A stretch of DNA of 64,000 nt, taken from assembly GCA_937890595.1 (NCBI GenBank), contig CALADM010000025.1, positions 62,001 to 126,000 of the forward strand, given 5' to 3'. The notes under the pieces were generated by a model that was given only the letters and a program-made list of their open reading frames with translations, was not told where the DNA came from and did no database searches. Below are positions 42,941 through 52,173 of this stretch, piece by piece; within the stretch, counting starts at the first letter, position 1, and the number at the start of each line of letters is the position of its first letter. Origin of the DNA: CAJMNU01 sp905214855 (GTDB taxonomy: Bacteria; Bacillota; Clostridia; Lachnospirales; Lachnospiraceae). The translations under genes were made by a program, and so were the position numbers.

Positions 42941-44029
42941 TTATTTCAAAATCTTTGCCAGTGCATCCTCCATTTCTTTCTTAGTCACTGTTTTATCTAT
43001 ACATGCATTTCCAATTTCTTTTAACAAGATAAAGCGGATCACTCCCGCATCCATCTTTTTATCATGACGGCTCGCAGCAATCACATCTTCTGTCAAAAGT
43101 CCCTCTACAGTGACAGGTTCACCGAAATCTTGCATTGTCTGGCGAATCTCATCTGCTTCTTCTCTTGTGATCCATCCACGATCTGCACTAATATACGCAG
43201 CTGCAATACTTCCCACTGCGACGCATTGACCATGAAGCATTTGAAACTCCTTCCCTTTTTCGATCGCATGACCCAATGTATGACCAAAATTTAATATTGC
43301 ACGTCTTCCCTGCTCTGTAGGATCTTCCTCCACAACATCTTTCTTAATACAGTTGCTGACATGGATCATTTCCTGACACACATCCAGATCACGTCTCATG
43401 ATCGCCTCTTTATTTTCTTTCAGCCAATTATAATACCCTTTGTCTGCAATCAGACCATGCTTGATCACTTCTCCCATTCCGGAGATAAATTGTTCTTTTC
43501 GAAGTGTCTTCAATGTGCTGACATTTTCATAGACCAGCTTAGGCATATAAAATGCACCAACCATATTTTTGTAAGCGTCAAAATCAACTCCCGTCTTCCC
43601 TCCGATACTGCTGTCTACTTGTGCTAAAAGAGTAGTAGGGATCTGGATAAATGCAATTCCTCTAAGATATGTAGCTGCTGTAAAACCACACAGATCACCT
43701 ACCACTCCGCCTCCTAGAGCGATCAAAATATCCTTACGGTCAAACTCTTCCTGTATCAGCTTCTCATACAAGCTGCGTACCACATTTAAATTCTTATTCT
43801 CTTCCCCTGCTGGGAACACAAATGAAACTGCTTTGGAGCTAATGGCTGACACTCGTTCCATCACTTCATCCAAATAAAATCCTGCCACATTGGAATCTGT
43901 CACCACACAAAACTTTCTTCCCTGTACACCAAGGCTCTCTATTTCCTCACAAAGTGTGTCAAAAGACTGTTCCATCACAATATCATATACGGCATTGCCA
44001 TTTACATGTACGGTCATTCTCTTTTTCAT
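42941..44029 (-). CDS. aroB: 3-dehydroquinate synthase
   Basis: About 362 residues. Second step of the shikimate pathway, NAD-dependent conversion of DAHP to dehydroquinate. Motifs: FVFPAGEENKNL, ALGGGVVGDLCGFTAATYLRG, IPTTLLAQVDSSIGGKTGVD, MGEVIKHGLI and the metal His in LNFGHTLGHAIE. AGAGGAG lies ahead of ATG 44029 (MKKRMTVHV), better than an upstream in-frame ATG at 44059. Other shikimate genes are not in the window. Confidence 0.95.
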   Translation of the reverse strand: MKKRMTVHVNGNAVYDIVMEQSFDTLCEEIESLGVQGRKFCVVTDSNVAGFYLDEVMERVSAISSKAVSFVFPAGEENKNLNVVRSLYEKLIQEEFDRKDILIALGGGVVGDLCGFTAATYLRGIAFIQIPTTLLAQVDSSIGGKTGVDFDAYKNMVGAFYMPKLVYENVSTLKTLRKEQFISGMGEVIKHGLIADKGYYNWLKENKEAIMRRDLDVCQEMIHVSNCIKKDVVEEDPTEQGRRAILNFGHTLGHAIEKGKEFQMLHGQCVAVGSIAAAYISADRGWITREEADEIRQTMQDFGEPVTVEGLLTEDVIAASRHDKKMDAGVIRFILLKEIGNACIDKTVTKKEMEDALAKILK

Positions 44030-44119
44030 CTTTTCTCCTCTGCTGTTTCTCTCTGTCATTTCTATTTATCTCTTTATCTCTATTTATTTCTCTCTGCTTC
44101 TTATACTATCTTTCCATGT

Positions 44120-44875
44120 TTACACAAATTTTTCAATTTGAACAAAACAGCGACCTTTTTTTGTCATATTTTTCACTCCCAGATAGCGAAACTTTCCAAA
44201 TCCTCTCACAGAAATGAGATCTCCTTCCCTTGGAGTAAAACTTGGTGAAAGTTCCATCCTTCCATTGACAAATACCTTCTCTCCTTCCATGTAAGGTGCC
44301 ATTTTCGTTCTGGACGTCTGAAATGCCACTGCTAAAAGACTGTCTAGACGTACTGATGCCACACTTCCCTCTAAAAGCTCTGTTTTAGGAGAAAATGTAA
44401 AAGAAGTGCACTCCATGCACTCTCCATACACAGAAGTATGTCTCACACGGGCTAACTGGGATACAATATACTCTGCCATCTCTCTCATACAAATACAGTA
44501 TGCGATATGCCCATCAATCAAAATATCTCCCAATTGTCTTCGCTCAATCCCCAGATTCAACAAAGCGCCTAAATAATCTCTGTGACTCAATTCTTCTGCA
44601 AATTTATCATTTAATGGTACAATCTTTACACAACAAAACGGCAGTTCCACAAGATTCTCCTCATAGGACGGAAGAAAGCAAACAACCTTCCGCTCCGCAT
44701 CCTCATATCCGCCTGTTACCACAGTTGGCACAGGCGAAAGTGAGGTTTTAACGGTATGAAAAATTGTCTGCTCATTCAATGACAAAAAATCTGTATGGAC
44801 AGGAATATCTCTCTCATAACACAAACGTGCCAATTCCTGTATTCTTTTCTCTAATAATGTCTCTTCTTTATTCAT
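44120..44875 (-). CDS. ylmH: YlmH family RNA-binding protein
   Basis: 251 residues. YlmH has an N-terminal region of unclear fold, a central GALLNLGIERRQLGDILI motif typical of the family and a C-terminal S4 RNA-binding domain (LDSLLAVAFQTSRTKMAPYM, GDLISVRGFGKFRYLG). In related bacteria it has been linked to ribosome rescue and the division cluster. The ribosome site is weak. It follows sepF by 11 nt. The 90-nt spacer to aroB is a degenerate purine-rich repeat on the mRNA strand. Confidence 0.92.
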   Translation of the reverse strand: MNKEETLLEKRIQELARLCYERDIPVHTDFLSLNEQTIFHTVKTSLSPVPTVVTGGYEDAERKVVCFLPSYEENLVELPFCCVKIVPLNDKFAEELSHRDYLGALLNLGIERRQLGDILIDGHIAYCICMREMAEYIVSQLARVRHTSVYGECMECTSFTFSPKTELLEGSVASVRLDSLLAVAFQTSRTKMAPYMEGEKVFVNGRMELSPSFTPREGDLISVRGFGKFRYLGVKNMTKKGRCFVQIEKFV

Positions 44876-44886
44876 ACTTCTATTCT

Positions 44887-45426
44887 TTACATACGGATGT
44901 TCAGTCCAGAAACATCCAGTCCTGTATTTGTCAGAATGTCCTGAAAGTCACCGGATAATTCCACAGACTTCGGAGTTGCAATAAAGATATAATTCGAAAT
45001 CTTTTGCAGGTTTCCGGACATAGAATATGTAGCCCCTGAAGAGAAATCAATAATCCTCTGTGCTACTTCCGTGTGAATTCCTTCCATATTGATCAATACT
45101 GCTCTTCCATCTGTCAGATAATCGCTGATCGCCTTTGCATCATCAATTGAAGTTGGCTTCAGCATAGACACCTGCATCTGTGGAGATTTTTTCATAGAGA
45201 CAACCTTGGGATTCGACTTATTCCCGGAAAAACGATTTTTAGATGACTCCTGTTCCTCATAATCATTATATCCATCGTCATATTCCGGCTCTCTCTTTGA
45301 GAAAAAACCTCTTTTTGCAGGACGTTCCTCTTCCTCTTCGTCCTCCGCATCGTAATCTTCATCCAAAAAATAATCGTCATCATTTGTCAGACGCATAGAA
45401 TCCATAATTTTACTAAAAAAATTCAT
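44887..45426 (-). CDS. sepF: Cell division protein SepF
   Basis: 179 residues. The N-terminal amphipathic membrane-binding helix (MNFFSKIMDSMRL) is followed by an acidic linker, then the SepF core (about 85-175; MLKPTSIDDAKAISDYLTDG, VAQRIIDFSSGATYSMSGNL). SepF anchors FtsZ to the membrane and bundles its filaments. GATAGGAGAG precedes the ATG. It sits in the conserved order yggS-sepF-ylmH. Confidence 0.95.
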   Translation of the reverse strand: MNFFSKIMDSMRLTNDDDYFLDEDYDAEDEEEEERPAKRGFFSKREPEYDDGYNDYEEQESSKNRFSGNKSNPKVVSMKKSPQMQVSMLKPTSIDDAKAISDYLTDGRAVLINMEGIHTEVAQRIIDFSSGATYSMSGNLQKISNYIFIATPKSVELSGDFQDILTNTGLDVSGLNIRM

Positions 45427-45441
45427 GCAGCAACTCTCCTA

Positions 45442-46125
45442 TCATCGTGTACCGAATATCCCGGTACCCACTCTAATCATTGTAGAACCTTCCTCTATGG
45501 CAACTTCATAGTCTCCTGTCATTCCCATAGAGAGGACATTCATAGTAACATTATCAATGTTTTTCTCCTGAATGTCAACAAAAATTTGATGCAATTTGCG
45601 AAAAACCAGACGGTTTTTTTCAGGATTTTCCACAAATGGAGCGATTGTCATCAATCCTTGAATGTGAACATGAGATAGTTTACTGATCTTTTCTACTGCC
45701 ATTTCTACCTCTTCCGGCAAAAAACCATATTTGCTCTCTTCCTTTGCCACATTCACTTCAAGAAGGATATCCACCTGCATCTGCTGTTTTTTTGCCTCTT
45801 CTTCAATCTGTTCTGCAAGACGCAAAGAATCTACAGAATGGATCAAAACTACCTTTCCAATGACCTGTTTTACTTTATTTCTCTGTAAATGTCCGATCAT
45901 ATGCCATCTACATTCAGGAAGAACCGGCTGTTTTTGGAGAATCTCCTGTACTTTATTCTCACCAAAGTCTCTCTGACCACACGTTTCTGCTTCCTGTATC
46001 ATTGACAAAGGTTTCGTCTTGCTGACTGCAACCAATGTAACATCATCCGGATTCCTGCGGGCACGTTTACATGCCTCATACATGTTCTTTTTTACTTCTT
46101 CCAGCTGTTCTTTTACCATTTCCAT
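45442..46125 (-). CDS. yggS: YggS family PLP homeostasis protein
   Basis: About 227 residues, PLP-binding TIM-barrel protein without known catalysis; it buffers pyridoxal phosphate and affects amino-acid balance. The PLP lysine is in LVAVSKTKPL; further motifs are DFGENKVQE, WHMIGHLQRNK and SMGMTGDYEVAIEEGSTMIR. GAAAGGCGGG favours ATG 46125 (MEMVKEQL) over an in-frame codon at 46176. It lies 15 nt before sepF. Confidence 0.94.
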   Translation of the reverse strand: MEMVKEQLEEVKKNMYEACKRARRNPDDVTLVAVSKTKPLSMIQEAETCGQRDFGENKVQEILQKQPVLPECRWHMIGHLQRNKVKQVIGKVVLIHSVDSLRLAEQIEEEAKKQQMQVDILLEVNVAKEESKYGFLPEEVEMAVEKISKLSHVHIQGLMTIAPFVENPEKNRLVFRKLHQIFVDIQEKNIDNVTMNVLSMGMTGDYEVAIEEGSTMIRVGTGIFGTR

Positions 46126-46324
46126 TTCATCCCGCCTTTCTCTTTTCTGCCAAATCTTCTGTCTTCTTATGCTCATATATTCTTTATAGCCTTATGCTCT
46201 TATGGTTTTATGATTTTATACTTTTATACTCTTATATATCTATACCTGTTATGGTCATATACTGTGTATCTTATATTTTGTTATATTTTATTTTTATATT
46301 TTTCTCGCATGGATGTTTCTTATC
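46126..46324. other. AT-rich degenerate repeat spacer between the HlyD-like gene and yggS
   Basis: The stretch 46176-46310 consists of imperfect 8-11 nt units on the plus strand such as CTTATGGTTTTATGATTTTATACTT broken by variants. It contains no gene and no clear hairpin. Similar low-complexity spacers occur at 44040-44110 and 42361-42430. Confidence 0.6.
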
Positions 46325-47716
46325 TTATCTATATAAGATCTGATCTTCTGTCACTTTTGTGGCATCCAGAACAATATGATCATATACTGCAAGTCCATAA
46401 TCCATGCCTTTAGGAACAATATAATATTTATCATTGGATGTCAGTACTTCAATCTGCTTAAATACTGTATACCCTTTATTGATATTATAGACTCCCTGTA
46501 AGGAAGCAGTTGCGCCAATCTGGTAACACTCTGTAGAATCTGTCCTGCACAAATAATCTCCTGCTGCAAAATCTTTTTTATCAATATAATAGACATCCTC
46601 TGTCTCATAATATAGTGTAGTTGGAATAAATTCTGCACTTGTCCCATCTGCTGTATAAACTTCTCTCAGGAATCCAGGATTAGAACTGTCTCCACCCATA
46701 GTCAAATATTCCTTTGGAACTGTAAAAAACTCTTTTGATGTGACAGAACTGATCGGGATCTTTAAACCTGTCACCTGATCTGACAAAATTTCAAATTCCA
46801 AAAAACGGTCGGATAAAAATTCCATCATATATTTGTTAAATGTAATGCGACCAAATGTTGTCCCGTCTGCACCTGTGTAGAGCGAAAATTTACCGCTTAA
46901 AGTCAGATCATGGTCTGGAAATGATACTTTCAGGCTCGTTTGATCTGCAAGGTTCTGGCGTTCCTCTTCGGAAGGCTCAAAAATCAGATTCCATTCCTCA
47001 GATGTCACTACCTTATACACTGGTGTCTGTTCTGCGATCTGCTGTCCTGCCTTTGTCACAGTACGGCTATAGGAATCTTTTTTAAATGTCTCCTTTGTCA
47101 CTGTCTCAGGTGTCACCGCCTCCAATCCATCAATTCCATAAGAAACTACACCAGATTGATCTGCAAATACCTGCTTAAATGTAATCCCGTTTTCTCTCAT
47201 CAAAGCATCCAGATTCTCCATTGCTCCAAGGTTGGCATATTCTAAAACAGCTGCTTCCAAATTATATTTGACATCATAAACCATATCAAAACGATCATCG
47301 TCATACGAAAGACTGAAAGAAGAAAGCTGTCGCTTTAAATTCTCCAGTCCTTCTTCACTGATAGACGTATTTTCAGACTGATGTTCATCCAAAAACTTTT
47401 TCATCTGCCCTGTTTCATCTATAGAATATACACAAGATCCAACTGATGCACGTTTTCCCTCACGGATATAATAATTGACATATCCTGCACTGTCTGTTTG
47501 TTTGACACTCTCCTGTCTTAACACCAAACCTGTATATGTCTTATCATCCACAATCCGTCCTTCCACGACCTCATACATCTTAATCTGATCTCTTGTCACA
47601 TAATTGTATACACTAATCATCAAATAAAGGAAAATCATAAGAAAGCTGATTGTCCCCACATTGATATTACGCGGGTTATGGATTCTCGTAATATTTTTTT
47701 TCTTTTTTTTGGCCAT
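46325..47716 (-). CDS. HlyD-like membrane-fusion-type protein
   Basis: About 463 residues. A basic N-terminus, one membrane helix (about 22-42, ISFLMIFLYLMISVYNYV) and an extracellular part with barrel-sandwich/lipoyl-like halves (GLVLRQESV, GSCVYSIDETGQ) split by a helical hairpin region; a C-terminal half includes TVFKQIEVLTSND. It resembles HlyD-type adaptors, yet no ABC exporter is encoded beside it. In Clostridia this gene commonly precedes the yggS-sepF cluster, so a division or envelope role is possible. AGGAGG upstream supports ATG 47716 (MAKKKKKN) over 47743. Confidence 0.8.
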   Translation of the reverse strand: MAKKKKKNITRIHNPRNINVGTISFLMIFLYLMISVYNYVTRDQIKMYEVVEGRIVDDKTYTGLVLRQESVKQTDSAGYVNYYIREGKRASVGSCVYSIDETGQMKKFLDEHQSENTSISEEGLENLKRQLSSFSLSYDDDRFDMVYDVKYNLEAAVLEYANLGAMENLDALMRENGITFKQVFADQSGVVSYGIDGLEAVTPETVTKETFKKDSYSRTVTKAGQQIAEQTPVYKVVTSEEWNLIFEPSEEERQNLADQTSLKVSFPDHDLTLSGKFSLYTGADGTTFGRITFNKYMMEFLSDRFLEFEILSDQVTGLKIPISSVTSKEFFTVPKEYLTMGGDSSNPGFLREVYTADGTSAEFIPTTLYYETEDVYYIDKKDFAAGDYLCRTDSTECYQIGATASLQGVYNINKGYTVFKQIEVLTSNDKYYIVPKGMDYGLAVYDHIVLDATKVTEDQILYR

Positions 47717-47839
47717 CCCCTCTCTGTCCTCCTGTCTTCCCATTGATTATGCACTATTTCCCTGAAAAGGGAATAAAAGTTTTGCAAAGCTCATTATATC
47801 ACATCTTTTTTAAAAAAAATATGGTTTTCACCCTGAAAA

Positions 47840-47875
47840 GGAAAATCCCACGGAATCTGTTCCCGATTCCGTGGG
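47840..47875 (-). terminator. Terminator after the 47933 P-loop gene
   Basis: CCCACGGAATC (47847-47857) pairs perfectly with GATTCCGTGGG (47865-47875) around 7 nt. On the minus strand ATTTTCCTTTTC follows. Confidence 0.85.
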
Positions 47876-47932
47876 TCTTCATTCTGGTACATTATGTACG
47901 TTCCATACTCTGCCTGATATCCAACTCTAACT

Positions 47933-48352
47933 TTACAGAGAAACCACAACATGTGGTTTTGCATTCTCTGGCAATTCAGCAGCATCCATAGATACGCTCA
48001 GCACAAAAGTAACATTATATTTATCACCAATATTCTCCAAGGTAGAGATTACTTCAGAAATATCTTCTCCTTCCAGACAGGAGAGCTTTAAGAAACTGTC
48101 AAGATACATCTGCTCCAGGTCATGATCCTGTGAAATAATACCGCAGATAAAACCAATGAATCCTTCTGGAGTCTCTAGCGGATACTCGTTGACATTGATC
48201 AAACGAATCTTATTGTTCAATTCATACATATGTTTTGAACTCTTATCCAAATATACGATAGATCCTTTAGATTCCTTGATTGCTTCATTTGCTTTGTTTA
48301 ATAAATGTTTTGTTTTTCCTTTTCCTTTTTTTCCTGCAATAATCTGAACCAT
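47933..48352 (-). CDS. Small conserved P-loop protein of unknown function
   Basis: 139 residues with an N-terminal Walker A (IIAGKKGKGKTKHLLNKA) and a Walker-B-like strand late in the chain (NVTFVLSVSMDA). I recognise it as a clostridial conserved protein that is often given vague ATPase names, but no function is known to me. AAGGAGGAG precedes the ATG, its own promoter lies upstream and a strong terminator follows, so it is monocistronic between the envelope genes. Confidence 0.8.
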   Translation of the reverse strand: MVQIIAGKKGKGKTKHLLNKANEAIKESKGSIVYLDKSSKHMYELNNKIRLINVNEYPLETPEGFIGFICGIISQDHDLEQMYLDSFLKLSCLEGEDISEVISTLENIGDKYNVTFVLSVSMDAAELPENAKPHVVVSL

Positions 48353-48417
48353 AATGAACTCCTCCTTGGGTTTGTTTATTTATTATGTTGTGTAAAAAAT
48401 CCATTTATATTATCATA

Positions 48418-48446
48418 ATTATAGTATAAATTCACAAATAGTGCAA
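48418..48446 (-). promoter_or_regulatory. Promoter of the 47933 P-loop gene
   Basis: On the minus strand TTGCAC (48446-48441), 17 nt, perfect TATAAT (48423-48418), just after the stop region of the carboxypeptidase gene. Confidence 0.6.
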
Positions 48447-48449
48447 CAA

Positions 48450-49430
48450 CTAATTGACAATTTTATCTACAAGATGATACATATTTTCATACAAACCCGA
48501 TCTACTGTCGGCTTTTAGCACAATAGAGACATATTCATGGTTTTCTTCATCCAAAGCTCCCATCATAAGACAGTTACCTGCCGCCTTTGTCGTTCCTGTC
48601 TTTCCTCCCAACACATTCACACCCTGTGGTGGCTCTTTTTTCCCATTTAAAAACCAGTTGCTGTTTTGCCAGACTGGCTGTTTCTCCTCGCCTGATGCAC
48701 TTACATACTTAGCCGTATGCGTAGCTGTATGAATGACATCCCGAAACTTGGGATATTTTAAAGCCTCCTGAAAGATCAAATACAGATCATACACAGTTGT
48801 ATAATGATTTTCTAAGTGTAGACCATGAGGATTTTCAAAATGGCTTCCTGTTGCTCCCAACCTTTTTGCCTCTGCATTCATTCTATTTGCAAACGCCTCC
48901 ACACTTCCATCCATATGCATTGCAATCGCCACACCAGCATCATTACCTGAGGGAAGCATTAAACCATAGAGCAGTTCTTCCATAGAAATCCTATCTCCCG
49001 GTTTGATCCCGCACATTGTAGCACCTGCCTCTGTAATCTTGCTGACTTCATCTGACACTGTGACCACATCAGAAAGATCTCCATATTTCACTGCAAGAAG
49101 TGCTGTCATAACCTTTGTGATACTTGCCGGATACATTTGTTCCAACGCATTTTTTGCATATCGTACTTCTTTATTCTGCAGATCAAAAAGTGCTGCAGCC
49201 TCTGCTGTCACCATATCATCTGTTCCTGCATTCCCATCTATTGACACAACACAAAGATCTTTGGCAAAAGCATCAGCAAAGGCATCTTGTGCCTTGACAG
49301 CAAAAGATGCCCTCTCCTGAAACTGATATTCCTGCTCCAGCTTTTCTGGAAAAGCTGCGCAGCCTGAAAGCCAGATGGAGGCAGCAGCTCCCAAGAACCA
49401 CAAAATATGTTTACTATTTCCCGTTTTCAA
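48450..49430 (-). CDS. D-alanyl-D-alanine carboxypeptidase, lipoprotein form
   Basis: About 326 residues, peptidase S11 (DacF/PBP5 type), trimming the terminal D-Ala of peptidoglycan stem peptides. Motifs: SxxK in YPASITKVMTALLA, SxN in LPSGNDAGVA, KTG in VLGGKTGTTKAAG. A lipobox IWLSGC at the N-terminus makes it a lipoprotein; the C-terminal amphipathic anchor domain of PBP5 is missing. AGGAG lies 7 nt before TTG 49430 (MKTGNSK), a better start than GTG 49454. Last gene of the mreC-to-dac cluster. Confidence 0.92.
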   Translation of the reverse strand: MKTGNSKHILWFLGAAASIWLSGCAAFPEKLEQEYQFQERASFAVKAQDAFADAFAKDLCVVSIDGNAGTDDMVTAEAAALFDLQNKEVRYAKNALEQMYPASITKVMTALLAVKYGDLSDVVTVSDEVSKITEAGATMCGIKPGDRISMEELLYGLMLPSGNDAGVAIAMHMDGSVEAFANRMNAEAKRLGATGSHFENPHGLHLENHYTTVYDLYLIFQEALKYPKFRDVIHTATHTAKYVSASGEEKQPVWQNSNWFLNGKKEPPQGVNVLGGKTGTTKAAGNCLMMGALDEENHEYVSIVLKADSRSGLYENMYHLVDKIVN

Positions 49431-49477
49431 AACATATCTCCTATCTTCACTCACTTATACCATTTTTAACTTTGATT

Positions 49478-49873
49478 CTATTTGTACATCTCACGCCATT
49501 CCATATCGCCTCTATCAAGAGATTTGATCAAAAGCTCTGCTGTAGCAAGATTGGTCGCTAATGGAATATTGTGGATATCACAAAGTCTTACCACCTGATT
49601 GACATCTGGCTCATGACTCTGAGGATTTAAAGGATCTCGAAGAAAGATCACCAAATCCATATCATTATGTTCAATCTGTGCCCCCATTTGCTGTTGTCCT
49701 CCCAGATGTCCAGCAAGATACTTATGAATGGTAAGATTCGTTACCTCTTCGATCAGCCTTCCTGTTGTCCCTGTAGCATACAACGTATTCTTACTCAAAA
49801 TGCCCCTATAGGCAATGCAGAAATTCTGCATCAGTTTTTTCTTTGAGTTATGTGCAATTAACCCAATATTCAT
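49478..49873 (-). CDS. mgsA: Methylglyoxal synthase
   Basis: About 131 residues, converting dihydroxyacetone phosphate to methylglyoxal. Family motifs: NIGLIAHNSKKK, LYATGTTGRLIEE, GHLGGQQQMGA with the phosphate site, VIFLRDPLNPQSHEPDV and IPLATNLATAELLI. AGGAGGG precedes ATG 49873, better than an in-frame codon at 49921 that would overlap rodA. Placement after rodA is usual in this group. Confidence 0.95.
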   Translation of the reverse strand: MNIGLIAHNSKKKLMQNFCIAYRGILSKNTLYATGTTGRLIEEVTNLTIHKYLAGHLGGQQQMGAQIEHNDMDLVIFLRDPLNPQSHEPDVNQVVRLCDIHNIPLATNLATAELLIKSLDRGDMEWREMYK

Positions 49874-49889
49874 AATAAGCACCCTCCTG

Positions 49890-51014
49890 TCAGTTACTTG
49901 TCTTTTTCTGAAGACCCACATTCAAAACCAGACCAATACCAGCATACAGACTGAATAGAGAACTTACTCCATAGCTGATAAATGGTAAAGGCAATCCGGT
50001 ATTTGGAAACAATCCGGTTGCAACCGCAATGTTGGTAAAGGACTGTACGCAGAGCAGAGAAGCGATCCCTACACAGATCAAACGTCCTGCCATATCTTTC
50101 GAGCGTTGAGCAAGAAAGATACATTCCAATACGATCAGCGCATAAAGCACGATCACAAGAATACTCCCCTTAAACCCCAATTCCTCACCAATCACAGCAA
50201 AAATAAAATCGGTATGTTCTTCTGAAAGAAAATTCCCGTTTTTAACAGAAGCCAATGTGTTATTGTTTAATCCTTTGCCATTCAACATTCCTGAACCAAT
50301 TGCCATGATCGAATTTTGCTGCTGACGGTTTGCATCCGCAAACTGTTCGCTTCCATTTCCAATCCATGCCAAAATCCGGTTTGCCTGATATCCTCTCAAA
50401 AAAGGTACCATATCATATTGAAGCAGGTATAAAAATCCCATGGCAAGAGGGATCATCACTCCAATCGTTCCAAAAATCCATCGGTAACTGATCCCTGCTG
50501 TATAGATCATGCAGACAAAAATAAATACACAAATTACACTGGTAGATAAATCCGGTTCTGCAAGGATCAAAACCAGTAACGTTGCAAACAGTGCCACAGC
50601 CATTGCTACCACGGCAGGACGGTTGATCTTTTCTTGATTCTTGTCAAAAAACCAGGCAAAGAACAAAACCATTCCAATCTTTGCAAACTCAGACGGCTGA
50701 AACCGTCCGATCATCGGAAGTTCTACCCATCGGCGGGCACCGCCGCCGGAATCTCCGACAAGCAGCACCGCCGTCAAAAGTACTACAGAACCAATATAAA
50801 CCACTCCATATGTCTTAAGCAGCTGGTGGTAATCCATAAACCCTAAAACAACTGCCACAAACACACCTAAAATCGCTCCTAAAATCTGCTTGCGCATATA
50901 AGCCGGATCTCCATTGCTGGCGCTTCCGATCACCAGAATCCCAATGATATTCAGCACCACCACATAACACAACAGGCGAATATTAAAATTTCTAAGTTTA
51001 TAGGTAAAAAACAT
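49890..51014 (-). CDS. rodA: RodA SEDS-family peptidoglycan glycosyltransferase
   Basis: About 374 residues with ten membrane helices. SEDS motifs: GSGGGARRWVELPMIGRFQPSEFAKIG-like segment (about 88-115), LILAEPDLSTSVI, QQNSIMAIGSGML, EEHTDFIFAVIGEELGF and GLPLPFISYGVSSL. RodA polymerises glycan strands during elongation together with the class B PBP2 encoded in the same cluster. ATG 51014 follows AAGGGGATC just after the minE stop. Confidence 0.95.
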   Translation of the reverse strand: MFFTYKLRNFNIRLLCYVVVLNIIGILVIGSASNGDPAYMRKQILGAILGVFVAVVLGFMDYHQLLKTYGVVYIGSVVLLTAVLLVGDSGGGARRWVELPMIGRFQPSEFAKIGMVLFFAWFFDKNQEKINRPAVVAMAVALFATLLVLILAEPDLSTSVICVFIFVCMIYTAGISYRWIFGTIGVMIPLAMGFLYLLQYDMVPFLRGYQANRILAWIGNGSEQFADANRQQQNSIMAIGSGMLNGKGLNNNTLASVKNGNFLSEEHTDFIFAVIGEELGFKGSILVIVLYALIVLECIFLAQRSKDMAGRLICVGIASLLCVQSFTNIAVATGLFPNTGLPLPFISYGVSSLFSLYAGIGLVLNVGLQKKTSN

Positions 51015-51017
51015 CAA

Positions 51018-51293
51018 TCAGATCCCCTTGTTCTTCATGTCTACTATCGGTATATTGGCGTAAAGGGCTGGTATTTTTCCATTATTATTCTCTGACTCTG
51101 TCTCCATGATCTGGATCTCCACTCCATCCGCATCAATCTCCATATACTTAGAGATAACCTTGATGATGTCATTCTTAATCATTTCCATCATCTCAGGCGA
51201 ACAATTGGCTCGATCAGAAACCAACAAAAGTTTCAAGCGATCTTTTGCAATAGTGCCTGATGTTTTTTTACGAAACATATCAAACAGACGCAC
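51018..51293 (-). CDS. minE: Cell division topological specificity factor MinE
   Basis: 91 residues. KDRLKLLLVSDRANCSPEMM is the anti-MinCD region; the C-terminal topological domain includes VISKYMEIDADGVEIQI. GTG start at 51293 with AGGAGGGG upstream. A complete MinCDE set implies an oscillating division-site system, known in several clostridia. Confidence 0.94.
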   Translation of the reverse strand: MRLFDMFRKKTSGTIAKDRLKLLLVSDRANCSPEMMEMIKNDIIKVISKYMEIDADGVEIQIMETESENNNGKIPALYANIPIVDMKNKGI

Positions 51294-51309
51294 TTGCTCC
51301 CCTCCTTCA

Positions 51310-52101
51310 TCATGCTCTCTTGAGGAGGTTTGTCAGCCTCGTCCAGATACTGGGTCCTGTATCCAGATTCATTAAAGGCACCTGTTCTCCCATGATTCTC
51401 CTACAGATATTGTAGTATGCCTGTCCAGCAAGAGAATCTGTTCCAACCAGTGGTTCACCCTGATTTGTGGAAATCACAATGTTCTCATCATCTAAGACTG
51501 CGCCAATAATATGTACTGCAAGGATATCCATGACATCATCCAGTGACATCATATCTCCCCGCTTTACCATATCCATCCGGATCCGGTTCAACACCAGATC
51601 AATGGTCACAATGCCATGCGACTCCAAAAGACCAATGATACGGTCTGCGTCCCGTATTGCAGAGACTTCAGGTGTCGTCACAACGATCGCTCTGTCCGCT
51701 CCCGCTATCGCATTTTGAAAACCGCGCTCAATCCCAGCCGGACAGTCTAACAGTATGTAGTCATACTCTTCTCTCAGGTACTCTACTAATTTCTTCATCT
51801 GCTCCGGATTGACTGCGGACTTATCTCTCGTCTGTGCAGACGGAAGCAGATACAGGTTTGGATATCTTTTGTCTTTTATCAGGGCTTGCTTTAAACGGCA
51901 GTTTCCTTCCACCACGTCTACTAAATTGTAGACAATGCGGTTCTCCAGTCCCATCACCACGTCAAGGTTGCGAAGACCGATATCTGTATCAATCAAAATC
52001 ACCTTTTTCCCTAACATGGCAAGACCAGTTCCCACATTGGCAGAGGTTGTCGTTTTGCCTACCCCGCCTTTTCCGGAGGTAATAACGATCACTTCGCTCA
52101 T
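51310..52101 (-). CDS. minD: Septum site-determining ATPase MinD
   Basis: 263 residues. Deviant Walker A VITSGKGGVGKTTTSANVGT, IDTDIGLRNLDVVMGLENR, LDCPAGIERGFQNA, and a C-terminal amphipathic membrane-targeting helix (WTRLTNLLKRA). Dimerises on the membrane with ATP, recruits MinC, is displaced by MinE. AGGAGG precedes the ATG; 16 nt before minE. Confidence 0.96.
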   Translation of the reverse strand: MSEVIVITSGKGGVGKTTTSANVGTGLAMLGKKVILIDTDIGLRNLDVVMGLENRIVYNLVDVVEGNCRLKQALIKDKRYPNLYLLPSAQTRDKSAVNPEQMKKLVEYLREEYDYILLDCPAGIERGFQNAIAGADRAIVVTTPEVSAIRDADRIIGLLESHGIVTIDLVLNRIRMDMVKRGDMMSLDDVMDILAVHIIGAVLDDENIVISTNQGEPLVGTDSLAGQAYYNICRRIMGEQVPLMNLDTGPSIWTRLTNLLKRA

Positions 52102-52173
52102 ACAACTTCCTCCTGATAAGATACTGAACCATTAAATATTGTAACCTATTTTTGGAAAAATTTCCACTAAAAT

